Virus record (IMG/VR): IMGVR_UViG_3300044846_002496
Span: 1 to 28,345 of that record
Source: a virus
DNA length: 28,345 nt
Direction: 5' to 3' (one strand)
The first letter of the stretch is position 1, and each line of letters begins with the position of its first letter. The notes under the pieces were generated by a model. It was not told the DNA's origin, searched no databases, and saw nothing but the letters and a program-made list of their open reading frames with translations. Below are positions 1-7,780 of the stretch, in pieces. Made by a program: the position numbers and the translations under genes.

Positions 1-103
1 TTCTAACTCCTACGATGTTTACATCATAATTCTTTGCACCTTCAAACCAAGCATAGCTTTTAGCTTTTACGGTAGCTTCAATTTGTTCTCTTGTATAAGA
101 CAT
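1..103 (-). CDS. N-terminus of an unidentified phage protein, possibly lysis-related (partial)
   Basis: Only the first 34 codons lie in the window; the gene runs off the left edge. The ATG at 101-103 follows the stop of the holin-like gene by 9 nt, and AAAGG sits about six bases upstream, a fair Shine-Dalgarno. The visible protein begins MSYTREQIEATVKAK and continues YAWFEG...YDVNIVGVRN. A start of the type 'WF..G.YD.NI.GIRN' is familiar to me from phage proteins annotated around lysis modules, and the gene next door looks like a holin, so a peptidoglycan-active enzyme is possible. No catalytic residue is visible in the part present, so the function stays open. Confidence 0.55.
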   Translation of the reverse strand, partial: MSYTREQIEATVKAKSYAWFEGAKNYDVNIVGVR

Positions 104-112
104 TGTTAACCT

Positions 113-367
113 TTATATTTCTTCGTTATTTTCAGTATGTGATTTTTTTCCTGCAAATTTTTCTAAACCTGCAATTCCTAAACTTCCTAATGTTACGATA
201 ACAAATGAATTGTAAATGTATTCATTTAATTTTAATTCGTTACCAAAATACCCTGTTATTAAATCTACAACCATTGCAAGTGTCATAACTGCAAATGACA
301 TAAATCCAATAATAGTTTTTTCATTGTAATCATTCGAATCTTTAAAGATTTGTTTAAATCCTCCCAT
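113..367 (-). CDS. Small membrane protein with two transmembrane segments, holin-like
   Basis: This 84-residue protein has two hydrophobic stretches, about residues 18-41 (TIIGFMSFAVMTLAMVVDLI...) and 49-69 (...YNSFVIVTLGSLGIAGL). They are joined by a short charged loop (NELKLNE). The N-terminus is charged and the C-terminal tail is polar and acidic (KKSHTENNEEI). Size, two hairpin-like membrane segments and charged tail are typical of class II phage holins. The neighbouring downstream gene may be a lysis enzyme. The start is well supported: GGGAG at 373-377 lies five bases before the ATG at 365-367. It follows the sugar island after a 62-nt gap and may have its own promoter. Holin is inferred from shape and context only; a structural or anchor membrane protein is the alternative. 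Confidence 0.6.
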   Translation of the reverse strand: MGGFKQIFKDSNDYNEKTIIGFMSFAVMTLAMVVDLITGYFGNELKLNEYIYNSFVIVTLGSLGIAGLEKFAGKKSHTENNEEI

Positions 368-372
368 TATAT

Positions 373-377
373 CTCCC
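373..377 (-). promoter_or_regulatory. Shine-Dalgarno of the holin-like gene
   Basis: On the minus strand GGGAG is followed by ATATA and then the ATG at 365-367. This is one of the clearest ribosome binding sites in the window. It sits in the only sizeable intergenic gap (368-429), which also holds an AT-rich box (ATATTTATAT) at about 395-404 that could be part of a promoter. I see no hairpin terminator in the gap. Confidence 0.6.
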
Positions 378-429
378 GTTTAATTGTTACTTTCATATAA
401 ATATAACAAATCAAACAAACCAATGAGAA

Positions 430-1623
430 TTATTTTTTACAAACAATTAAATCTTTTTCATACGTTTCCATAGAAATAATTGTAATTTTTAAGTTACCCA
501 ATGTAAAGGTACCAATATCGCCAGAATCTTGTATAATTGCTGATAAATTTTGTATGATATCAAAATCTTGATTCGTAATACGATTTCCGTTTATTTCTAT
601 AATAATATCATCATAATCATATCGATCCGTATCAGTTAATGAATGGCAACGATTTCGCAAATCAAATTTGGTATTGGGTTGTTCCAACGTTATATATTTC
701 ATCCAATCTGCATCCGAATATATTCTATCACACCATGGTTCTAATGTACGTAATAATTCATACGAACAATTTTCTACGCGAAATGCAATTCCATATTTAC
801 TAGGAATGATTGGTTTTAGTAATGCATCATGTTTGCAAAAATGTCCCCATTTACGAATAAAATTTCTAGTAGATTTTAAATTTTGCATTTCCCACTCTGT
901 ACTATTTTTACCAGGTGTAGTTAATTCTGGATTAAATCTACTACCTCTGCAGGTCATATGATATACGCAACCTTCCCATGTTTGAATAAACTCAACACCA
1001 TTTAATTGGAATCGATTAAAAATATCCGAATCTTCTTTTGATTGAGGAGCATATAAAGGATCGTGGCCGCCTATCTCTTGAAAATCTGATTTCATAAAAG
1101 CCCATGGTGCAAATACGCCAATGGTATATTTTTTATTATGCTGTTTTGGAACTTCTCTATAAAACCATTCTAAAAAATCATTTTCATTAAACTGTTCTGG
1201 TTCTATACCAAAGTCCATTAACACCTTTTCGGGCCCCGGTGGATGTAACGGTGGTTCTATTCTTGTAAGTGACACGATTTTTTTAGGACCTATATTACGT
1301 TCAATTTCATCTAACGCAATAGGACATAAATACATATCAGCATGATATATCATACAAACATCATGGGATGCTACTTCATTAACTAATCGATCATATAATA
1401 TTGTATGTCCTAACCGAGTAGGACCCTCATTTCGAATTGCTTTGAAATGTGGATCCTTTGCCATCATTTCAACGCACCATTCCCATGTGCCGTCTTTATC
1501 ACTAAAATCATCTGCAACACAAATTTCTACTTCGTGCTCTCCCTGATTTTTACGAATAGCATCATATGACCATTTAAGATACTTTAAATTGTTTCTACTT
1601 GGTTGAATTATCGAAATCTTCAT
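430..1623 (-). CDS. GT2-family glycosyltransferase with a C-terminal extension
   Basis: Of 397 residues, about 1-270 form a GT-A type glycosyltransferase. The start MKISIIQPSRNN resembles the GT2 nucleotide-sugar binding strand and is followed by CVADDFSDKDG at about 35-45. A YHADMYL stretch at 93-99 sits where the metal-binding DxD normally lies, although only one Asp is left. KEDSD at 196-200 resembles the acidic 'ED' catalytic-base region, followed by a WEGCVYH segment. Residues about 280-397 are a beta-rich extension that I do not recognise. The enzyme should transfer a sugar from a nucleotide donor in the cytoplasm; no membrane segment is visible. It is the last gene of the sugar island. 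Its ATG overlaps the epimerase stop (TAATG). Donor and acceptor are unknown. Confidence 0.8.
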   Translation of the reverse strand: MKISIIQPSRNNLKYLKWSYDAIRKNQGEHEVEICVADDFSDKDGTWEWCVEMMAKDPHFKAIRNEGPTRLGHTILYDRLVNEVASHDVCMIYHADMYLCPIALDEIERNIGPKKIVSLTRIEPPLHPPGPEKVLMDFGIEPEQFNENDFLEWFYREVPKQHNKKYTIGVFAPWAFMKSDFQEIGGHDPLYAPQSKEDSDIFNRFQLNGVEFIQTWEGCVYHMTCRGSRFNPELTTPGKNSTEWEMQNLKSTRNFIRKWGHFCKHDALLKPIIPSKYGIAFRVENCSYELLRTLEPWCDRIYSDADWMKYITLEQPNTKFDLRNRCHSLTDTDRYDYDDIIIEINGNRITNQDFDIIQNLSAIIQDSGDIGTFTLGNLKITIISMETYEKDLIVCKK

Positions 1624-2531
1624 TATTGTAAACCTTTAATATAATTTGTCAACCATGCAGTTAAATTTCCCGTCGGTTCCCAACTTAATAATTTTTTTGC
1701 TTTACTATTATCAGCTAATGTTACTGTAGGTTCATATCTAGATTCATTATAAACTTTTTCTCCACCGAACATATCAGCAACCTCATTAACTGAATAATTA
1801 CTACCATTGCCAATATTGATGACTTCACCTTTTCCAACATTATTTGATTTCATAGCTAATATATTAGCATTTACAACATCGTCTACATATGTAAAATCTC
1901 TTCGCTGTTCGCCATCATTAGTTATAGTTAACGGTTTATTTTGTACATGTTGATTGCTAAATATTCCAATAACCGTACAATAAGCTCCTTCGGTTGCCAT
2001 ACGATCTCCGTATACATTAAAGTATCTTAAAGATACAGTTTCTAATCCATATAATGCATGAAACATTGTACAATATTGTTCGCCAATTAATTTTTGCAAT
2101 CCATATGGACTCATTGGACTAGTAGGTACCATTTCATTAGTAGGAATAATATCCGTATCGCCATATGCTGAACTAGATGCACTATATACAAATCTTCGTA
2201 TTTTAGCATCTCGTGCTGCCATCAAAACTTTTAATGTTACATCTACATTTGCTTTATTCGATGTTAATGGATCTTGAATAGATGGTTGAACTCTAGGAAA
2301 TGCTGCACAATGAAAAACTGTATCTACCCCGGTTAATAAATTAATTAATATGGTTTGGTCGATGCTACTTAAATCTGCAAACATGAATGTTGCCTTAGGA
2401 TTCAAATTTTCTAATTTTCCGGTAGATAAATTATCTATGATTGTAACATTATATCCTTGTTCAATTAATTTATCAACTAAATTACTCCCTACAAATCCAG
2501 CACCACCTGTAACTACTACTTTTGTTTTCAT
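1623..2531 (-). CDS. NAD-dependent sugar epimerase/dehydratase (extended SDR, GalE-like)
   Basis: A complete 302-residue extended short-chain dehydrogenase. The NAD-binding glycine motif is GGAGFVG at 9-15 (GxxGxxG). The NAD adenine-ribose contact is IIDNLSTG at 31-38. The catalytic serine lies in YSASSSAYG (116-124) and the YxxxK pair is Y143/K147. RYFNVYG at 169-175 is typical of UDP-hexose 4-epimerases and related nucleotide-sugar dehydratases. It probably converts a nucleotide sugar used by the surrounding transferases, for example UDP-glucose or UDP-GlcNAc to the galacto form or, with the UDP-sugar dehydrogenase at 13.2-14.1 kb, a UDP-uronic acid. It starts through an ATGA overlap with the upstream gene. 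Substrate cannot be read from sequence; 4-epimerase is the likeliest reaction. Confidence 0.85.
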   Translation of the reverse strand: MKTKVVVTGGAGFVGSNLVDKLIEQGYNVTIIDNLSTGKLENLNPKATFMFADLSSIDQTILINLLTGVDTVFHCAAFPRVQPSIQDPLTSNKANVDVTLKVLMAARDAKIRRFVYSASSSAYGDTDIIPTNEMVPTSPMSPYGLQKLIGEQYCTMFHALYGLETVSLRYFNVYGDRMATEGAYCTVIGIFSNQHVQNKPLTITNDGEQRRDFTYVDDVVNANILAMKSNNVGKGEVINIGNGSNYSVNEVADMFGGEKVYNESRYEPTVTLADNSKAKKLLSWEPTGNLTAWLTNYIKGLQ

Positions 2532-3478
2532 ATAAATACTTTTTTCATGTGTTCTATAAATTTATTTTCTGAATGATGTTCCGCATACAATTGTTTAGTT
2601 TGATTAGAACATTCATTATAGAAATCTTTATCATCTTTTAATAATTTAGCTAATTTTCTTGCTAATTCCAAATTTCCTGATTCAATTGATAACGACGGAT
2701 GCAAACTTCTTTGAGTATCTACCTCATCATAGCCAATACAAGGAATTCCTAGATATGAACAATTCATTGCAAATGTTCCAGCTGCAAACGTTGGCATTAA
2801 ATGTATTGCGTATTTAAATTCATTTAATTTGTAAATCCATTGCACCCAATTCATGTAAGGTAAGAATGATAAGTTTTCAATTAAATCTTCTTCTGGTTTT
2901 TTCCTACCCATACTAGGTGCATATATTGGTTGTTCAAAATCCATTGCTGCAATATAACTATCAAAGCCACCATACCATCGACAAAATGTTCCTCCAATCA
3001 CTACACCATTACGTTCAACGGTTGGCAAAGATTGAACTGAATCTTCTATCATTAATGATGGGATATCCGTAATAGGTATCGTTGGATTAAGTCCTTTAAA
3101 ATATGAAATATCTGTTTTGTTTTCAGTTAATATTCCATCAACAGATGCTAAAATATTAAAATGATAAAACTGATGTTGCAATGGCATATCTTGAAAAATC
3201 CAACTTGGACCTTCTTGCATAAAATATACTTTATCTGCAAAGCGCCTTGCTTTTGATACTACATCGATATTGAATATTTGATCTCGAAATGAATTAGTTT
3301 TTCCAATTAATAGAATTGCATAATCATAATGATCGGTTACAGTATCCATTGACAACATTGGCCAATGCATAGCACCTAACGCACACATTTGCGCAAATTC
3401 TACTCGCATATTATCGTGAGTTCTGGGTATTGGTCCAGAAAATCCCATTTCCGTTAAAAATATAATTTTTTTATTCAT
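2528..3478 (-). CDS. GT-B-like glycosyltransferase (divergent)
   Basis: A 316-residue protein counted from MNKKIIFLTEMGFSG; an in-frame GTG further upstream is possible but would increase overlap with the preceding gene. The ATG at 3476-3478 overlaps the previous stop by 8 nt with GGTGGGG just before it. The N-terminal strand-turn 'FLTEMGFSG', a central switch near 'VVIGGTFCRWYGG' and the C-terminal 'YLGIPCIGYDEVDTQRSLHP' fit two Rossmann-like domains of a GT-B enzyme. The last third, with a small-residue rich stretch (MPTFAAGTFAMNCSYLGIPCIG), resembles the donor-binding region of GT-B enzymes. No canonical EX7E motif is evident. Glycosyltransferase is the best guess from fold pattern and context. 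Confidence 0.6.
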   Translation of the reverse strand: MNKKIIFLTEMGFSGPIPRTHDNMRVEFAQMCALGAMHWPMLSMDTVTDHYDYAILLIGKTNSFRDQIFNIDVVSKARRFADKVYFMQEGPSWIFQDMPLQHQFYHFNILASVDGILTENKTDISYFKGLNPTIPITDIPSLMIEDSVQSLPTVERNGVVIGGTFCRWYGGFDSYIAAMDFEQPIYAPSMGRKKPEEDLIENLSFLPYMNWVQWIYKLNEFKYAIHLMPTFAAGTFAMNCSYLGIPCIGYDEVDTQRSLHPSLSIESGNLELARKLAKLLKDDKDFYNECSNQTKQLYAEHHSENKFIEHMKKVFI

Positions 3479-4283
3479 TACCCCACCATTCTTTATATGC
3501 ACGTTCTAACCAATATTCTCTGTATCGTTGCATTGGGTTTTCTGGTATAGCATTCCATTGTACTACGTATGCTGCGTGTGCTAAATTATCTAAAGTATCT
3601 TGCCACCAATGATGTGGATGAAAGTAAATTAAATTCTTTCTAGAAACATCCATCATACTATACTGTCTAGGCAATATCTTTGTAGGCACATTCCATTCCG
3701 TACGCAATAAATTGAATAAGCCCTGATCTGTTCCTACTCTAAATTGAGAATATGATTCTATTATTGCATCTTTATTATCCCAATAAAATTTTGTTAATTT
3801 AGATAAAAATTCTTTGTGCGTTTCATTTAAAATAACATAACCACATTGATGATAATCATGCAATTCCATTCCCCATTGTTTACCTAAAAATTTCTGAGAA
3901 TATGATGTTACATTTCTAGATACCCATTCATAGTCACCCTCGATGGCTACAGATGTTAATTTTCTGTCAGTTAATTCAAAAATATTAGGACAAGAAGGAT
4001 GAACTGTTGAATCGGCATCAACGATTAATACTTGATCGTATTCAATTCCGTTATGTTCTAATATATCTAAAACATACCAACGTTGCCAACTAATTAACAT
4101 TTCAGATTCAGGACATATTAAATCTTTAAGTATGAATACCTCGGCATTGTTTTGTGCTGCCCATCGTTCCCATGATTTAACACCCCATTCATATCCTGCA
4201 CTTCTAGGTGCAGTTACAGATTGACCTTTTACGATTGTTTCGTCTCGATCAATCCACGGAATTACAATTATATTTTTTTTCAT
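3471..4283 (-). CDS. GT-A glycosyltransferase, GT8-like
   Basis: Starting at the ATG of 4281-4283 (ATGA overlap with the upstream stop) the protein has 270 residues; a start four codons earlier is also open. The core motif is VLIVDADSTV with the DxD metal site D89-A-D91, preceded by ISWQRWYVLDIL, a helix typical of GT8 and related enzymes. GYVILNETHKEF and GTDQGLFNLL further on match the 'N.G.....' and 'DQ..lN' blocks used by GT8-like enzymes for acceptor and donor binding. A FHPHHWWQD segment near the C-terminus supplies the His often used as last metal ligand. It should be a soluble Mn-dependent transferase of the sugar island; sugar and acceptor are unknown. Confidence 0.7.
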   Translation of the reverse strand: MKKNIIVIPWIDRDETIVKGQSVTAPRSAGYEWGVKSWERWAAQNNAEVFILKDLICPESEMLISWQRWYVLDILEHNGIEYDQVLIVDADSTVHPSCPNIFELTDRKLTSVAIEGDYEWVSRNVTSYSQKFLGKQWGMELHDYHQCGYVILNETHKEFLSKLTKFYWDNKDAIIESYSQFRVGTDQGLFNLLRTEWNVPTKILPRQYSMMDVSRKNLIYFHPHHWWQDTLDNLAHAAYVVQWNAIPENPMQRYREYWLERAYKEWWGNE

Positions 4284-4906
4284 ATTATTTTCCATGTTGC
4301 CCCATTGTTAGTATAAAAATGATTTACTTCCAATTGTGGCGTATACATATATTGTTGTTGTTTACCTAAAATATCAAATGCCCAATATCTATCTTCTTTA
4401 CCTGGTAATGTTTCATCAATTGGCGTATTCAATAAATCTTGTTTGTTATAAAAACAAAATGCATTATGTAAAAATGGTCTGTCTTCTATTTTAGAAAACA
4501 TATTGACACATTCCGTATCAATAAAATGAGTCCATATATCAGTACGTGTAATCTTTTTGCCTTTGTATATTGGTGTTTGTTTTCCAAATACTGCAGCATT
4601 GTTTTGTAATAATGTTTTAACTAACGTTGAATCATATTTAACGAGTTGAGCATGTGCAGATAGAATTAATATAGTATCATATTTGCACAATTCAATTGCA
4701 GAATTAATTGCAATGCCTGGAGTATAATTGTCAATATTGATAATTGATATATCAGCATCGAACAATTTAACGATATCAATTGATGCATCATTGGATGCGT
4801 TATCTGCAATAATAATTTGCGAGTTAGGTATATGATCTAAAACAGATTGAATAGCAAATCCAATATATTCTTGTTCATTTCGATTTCGTATAATAACACT
4901 AACCAT
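4280..4906 (-). CDS. GT2-family glycosyltransferase
   Basis: I place the start at 4904-4906 (MVSVIIRNRNEQEYIG, 208 residues) because the GT2 fold begins with this strand and it leaves only an 8-nt overlap with the NeuB-like gene. Earlier in-frame ATGs would add 15-20 residues without family resemblance and overlap NeuB by up to 68 nt. The first domain is typical GT2: VSVIIRNRNE, then SVLDHIPNSQIIIADNASND, which binds the nucleotide. INSAIELCKYDTILILSAHAQL corresponds to the region leading to the DxD, here altered to SAHAQ. GKEDRYWAFDIL holds the acidic ED pair and EVNHFYT the late His. The loss of a clear DxD is unusual, but several GT2 branches vary here. Confidence 0.7.
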   Translation of the reverse strand: MVSVIIRNRNEQEYIGFAIQSVLDHIPNSQIIIADNASNDASIDIVKLFDADISIINIDNYTPGIAINSAIELCKYDTILILSAHAQLVKYDSTLVKTLLQNNAAVFGKQTPIYKGKKITRTDIWTHFIDTECVNMFSKIEDRPFLHNAFCFYNKQDLLNTPIDETLPGKEDRYWAFDILGKQQQYMYTPQLEVNHFYTNNGATWKII

Positions 4907-5699
4907 TGAATCTACCAGCATATTCGTTTCTCGATGTTGTTTCCAATGCATTGTAACCTGTACCATGATCGATCATCATACTATTAATATAATTAATATA
5001 TGTACGTAATCCAAGCAATTCTGCAGGTAAGATTGCAAATTTATTATCTCTACCTGGTAAGTCATTGTTTATCGTGAAATGTTTTTCTATTACAATTGCA
5101 CCACATCCAATTGCAATTTTAGCAGATTCAATACCTTGAATGTGATCGCTGTATCCAATTAGGTTGTGTATTTTTTGCAATTCAATCATTTTTGGTAAAT
5201 TGGCAATTTCATATGAACCAGGATATACCGAAACGCAATGCATTAAATACAACGTAGCAGAATTGAAAAAACTTATACTATGTTTAATTTCATCTAACGT
5301 AGATGTGCCTGTAGACATAAATACGGTTTGAAAATTCTCATTACAAAATTTTATCAATTCTATATTTCTAGATTCAAAACTAGGTATTTTAACTGAATTA
5401 CAACCTAACTGTACTAATAACTCGGCATCTTGTATACTAAAGACTGATGATAAAAATTCAATTCCAATTTTATTACAATATGAAATTAATTCTTGATGCC
5501 GTTCATATGTTAATTCTGCTTGTTCATAAATTTGTCTGCGACCATCTGAATCCCATTCTCCGGACTTTAATCTAGAAACAGACCAAGTTTGAAATTTTGC
5601 ATAATCAGCTCCGTTATCTGCAGCTGCTTGTATCATTTCTTTTGCCAATGTCATATCACCGCAGTGATTCCATCCAATTTCTGCTATTATTTTAATCAT
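4899..5699 (-). CDS. neuB: N-acetylneuraminate synthase-like (NeuB) without the SAF domain
   Basis: The 266 residues form the TIM-barrel synthase domain of the NeuB/SpsE family, which condenses phosphoenolpyruvate with an N-acetylated hexose to make a nonulosonic acid. Visible motifs are AEIGWNHCGD (6-15), KFQTW (35-39), KIPSFE (104-109), STGTST (129-134), the Mn-ligand segments YSDH (H186) and EKHFT (H207), and PGRDNKFA (215-222). Usual NeuB proteins are about 340-350 residues and end with an antifreeze-like SAF domain that closes over the neighbouring active site. Here the protein stops just after the barrel. The histidine after GxD is also Asn. It is followed one gene downstream in coordinates by NeuA, giving a synthase/activator pair. 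The exact sugar (sialic, legionaminic, pseudaminic or other) cannot be told. Confidence 0.85.
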   Translation of the reverse strand: MIKIIAEIGWNHCGDMTLAKEMIQAAADNGADYAKFQTWSVSRLKSGEWDSDGRRQIYEQAELTYERHQELISYCNKIGIEFLSSVFSIQDAELLVQLGCNSVKIPSFESRNIELIKFCNENFQTVFMSTGTSTLDEIKHSISFFNSATLYLMHCVSVYPGSYEIANLPKMIELQKIHNLIGYSDHIQGIESAKIAIGCGAIVIEKHFTINNDLPGRDNKFAILPAELLGLRTYINYINSMMIDHGTGYNALETTSRNEYAGRFNG

Positions 5700-5700
5700 G

Positions 5701-6261
5701 TTATAATTTTTGTTTAACGATTTCTAAATCTTCGGTGTAATGAATATCTGTTGCCGAATCTCGCATTGCACCGATTCGTTTACTAACTAAACCATTTTTT
5801 ATGTATGAAAATTTAAAAATACGCACAGACCCACTACGTTTATATGATGGATTAACTGTAATCAAATCATCGTAGTTATTACTAATCATATAATCAATAC
5901 ATGTATCTAAATCATGTTCTCTATCTGGATTATCTGGTTGCAATGCTACAACTAAATCATATTTGCCATCTTCAATTTTACTACAAAAATCAATGTATAC
6001 ATCTGTAACTTCAGCATCGCCTAATAAATGATTGGGGCGAGCTGTCCATAATACATCATTTCGTAATGCAATATCCCATACTTCAGGACTTTCTGACGAT
6101 ATTACAATTGTAGGATCGTGCTTACTGTGTTTAGCATATTCGATAGAATGTTCTACTAATGTTTTACCATTAATGGTTTGAATATTTTTTTGTTCTAATC
6201 TTGTAGAATCTAATTTTGCTGGTATTATAACCAATATTTTTATTTTTTCTTTAGTAGCCAT
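5701..6261 (-). CDS. neuA: CMP-nonulosonic acid cytidylyltransferase (NeuA-like)
   Basis: This 186-residue protein carries the CTP-binding signature of acylneuraminate cytidylyltransferases, IPAKLDSTRLEQKN at 13-26, where the family has IPARxxSxRLxxKN. It is followed by GKTLVEHSIEYA and VALQPDNPDRE (105-115), the equivalent of LQPTSPxR. It should transfer CMP from CTP to the acid made by the NeuB-like enzyme next to it, giving the donor for a transferase of the island. It is shorter than usual (about 220-230 residues) but ends normally with a TEDLEIVKQKL helix. The ATG lies 22 nt inside the end of the upstream methyltransferase gene in another frame, and NeuB starts 1 nt after its stop. Confidence 0.85.
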   Translation of the reverse strand: MATKEKIKILVIIPAKLDSTRLEQKNIQTINGKTLVEHSIEYAKHSKHDPTIVISSESPEVWDIALRNDVLWTARPNHLLGDAEVTDVYIDFCSKIEDGKYDLVVALQPDNPDREHDLDTCIDYMISNNYDDLITVNPSYKRSGSVRIFKFSYIKNGLVSKRIGAMRDSATDIHYTEDLEIVKQKL

Positions 6262-6827
6262 ATAAAATATAAATTATCTTGTGTACTGGATGTATCTTCT
6301 ATTATAAAATATTTTTCTAAAAATCTATCATATCTATGATATAATTTCGGATGAGTTACAGCTTCACCCTCTTTTTTGATTTCGCGCAACAGTATATATT
6401 TAGGATTCCATAATTCTAATATATTAGTAATTATATTCTCAGCTTTTTCATACTGTAAATGCATCATATGATCTGATATTAAAAGTAAATCAATATTTTT
6501 TACTTTACATGTAGAAAATATTTCTTCGGAGTCACCTTCATGAAAAATAACTTTATTTTTAATATCATTATGCATATCACTAAAAGACGCGTCATAGAAT
6601 AAATCATTACAGTATAAATTTACACTATTATTTGATTTATGTATATAATATAAATTTCTACATGGACCAGCGCCCATTTCAAAGATATTAATATTGTCTT
6701 TTAATATTAAATGTTTATTTAAAATGTCTACCAATTCTATCGAATTTTTGTGTAATTTTTTGCCTGCTGACATTCCAACATGCGTTTGATATTTTTTTGG
6801 AAATCTATCTTTGCCAAAACTTGTCAT
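6240..6827 (-). CDS. SAM-dependent methyltransferase (class I)
   Basis: A 195-residue protein with the SAM-binding motif I FEMGAGPCRNL at 49-59. YCNDLF gives the acidic residue for the ribose hydroxyls, HEGDSEEIF is a motif-II-like segment and LLLISDHMMHL a strand-4 region. The N-terminal SAGKKLHKNSIELVDIL helix precedes the Rossmann fold as in small-molecule methyltransferases. Lying between the NeuA-like gene and a hydroxyacid dehydrogenase, it could methylate the nonulosonic acid or a sugar of the glycan. The start is fixed by an ATGA overlap with the upstream gene, with AAAGGA upstream. Acceptor not readable. Confidence 0.7.
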   Translation of the reverse strand: MTSFGKDRFPKKYQTHVGMSAGKKLHKNSIELVDILNKHLILKDNINIFEMGAGPCRNLYYIHKSNNSVNLYCNDLFYDASFSDMHNDIKNKVIFHEGDSEEIFSTCKVKNIDLLLISDHMMHLQYEKAENIITNILELWNPKYILLREIKKEGEAVTHPKLYHRYDRFLEKYFIIEDTSSTQDNLYFIWLLKKK

Positions 6828-7780
6828 ATTATTCCTTTTAGTTTATTTATTGCCCACTCATATGCCTGTTGTTGTCCTTCTAAAGTCATTCCTCCAGTAT
6901 GTGGTGTTATTATAATATTTTTTCCATTATTCATTGCATTAATGATAATTGAATTTTTTAAATCATCAAATTCATCTTCTATAACATCAGTGCCATAACC
7001 AGTTATTAAATTTTGTTCCAATGCTAATATGATATCTAATTCATTAACAATTTCGCCGCGCGATGTATTAATAATATAAGGTTTCTTTTTACATTTTCCA
7101 AGAAAGTCAAAATCAATCATATATTTAGTTTCTGGAGTAACATGTACGTGTAATGATATTACATCACATTGTTTGGCAAGTTTATCCATCGATGCATTAT
7201 GATTTAATAAAAATGCATCATCCATATTTGCTTTTTCATATGGATCATATACTAATACGTTAGCTCCAAATGCTTCGCAAAAATTAAACATCATCTTACC
7301 TAATCGACCATATCCAATAATTCCAATTGTTAAATCTTTTATTTGCCTACCAACAAATTTAGTATAGTCCCAATTGTATTGTTTAACATGATTGATACTA
7401 TTTGGAATATTTCGCAACAATGAAATCATTAATCCAAATGCTAATTCTGCAGTAGATGGTAACTGATTAATTAAATCATAATCATTAGTTAATGAATAAA
7501 TGGCAATGTTATTTATTTTACAATATTCGATGTCAATATGATTTAATCCCGTTGAACAGGTATTAATTAATTTAACTGCAGTTGAATCTAATAGTTCTGA
7601 ATCAATTTTATACGTTTGTTGGTTTGGATTACATAAAATAACATCAACATTATTTTGTAATAAAAACTGCCGTGTTTCTTGTTTATCGGCTAATTCTAAA
7701 TAAAATACATCTCCTTTAGTTGATAATAATTCAGTAATTCCAACTAAATGCCGTACTGGAGTAATTACGCCTATTCTCAT
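6824..7780 (-). CDS. NAD-dependent D-2-hydroxyacid dehydrogenase
   Basis: A full-length 318-residue member of the D-3-phosphoglycerate dehydrogenase/lactate dehydrogenase family. The nucleotide-binding motif is GIIGYGRLGK (153-162) followed by VYDPY, with D179 for NAD preference. The catalytic set is R241 in NTSRGE, the Glu in TDVIEDE (268 or 270) and H294 in TPHTGG. The substrate-binding N-terminal half includes CSTGLNHID, the usual 'G.G.d.iD' block. It interconverts a 2-keto acid and a 2-hydroxy acid. Its place beside NeuB and NeuA suggests that it acts on the nonulosonic or another keto acid, or supplies a sugar-acid precursor; a lactyl-type substituent is another option. ATGA overlap with the upstream gene. 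Confidence 0.85.
   Translation of the reverse strand: MRIGVITPVRHLVGITELLSTKGDVFYLELADKQETRQFLLQNNVDVILCNPNQQTYKIDSELLDSTAVKLINTCSTGLNHIDIEYCKINNIAIYSLTNDYDLINQLPSTAELAFGLMISLLRNIPNSINHVKQYNWDYTKFVGRQIKDLTIGIIGYGRLGKMMFNFCEAFGANVLVYDPYEKANMDDAFLLNHNASMDKLAKQCDVISLHVHVTPETKYMIDFDFLGKCKKKPYIINTSRGEIVNELDIILALEQNLITGYGTDVIEDEFDDLKNSIIINAMNNGKNIIITPHTGGMTLEGQQQAYEWAINKLKGII

Noticed and set aside
396-403. TATAAATA (T4 late promoter consensus) on the plus strand; also at 2531, 10793 and 17471
   Set aside because: On the plus strand it would transcribe antisense to all genes. No gene is seen there, and the string is common by chance in such AT-rich DNA. Its reverse complement in two gaps is discussed separately as a weak element.
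3479-3502. GTG start adding eight residues to the GT-B-like gene
   Set aside because: An ATG with GGTGGGG upstream at 3476-3478 gives the natural fold start and the short overlap seen at other junctions.
4899-4966. Possible frameshift joining NeuB to a lost SAF domain in the overlapping frame
   Set aside because: The overlapping frame encodes a GT2 enzyme whose conserved start is at 4906; nothing like a SAF domain appears in any frame downstream, so NeuB appears simply to lack it.
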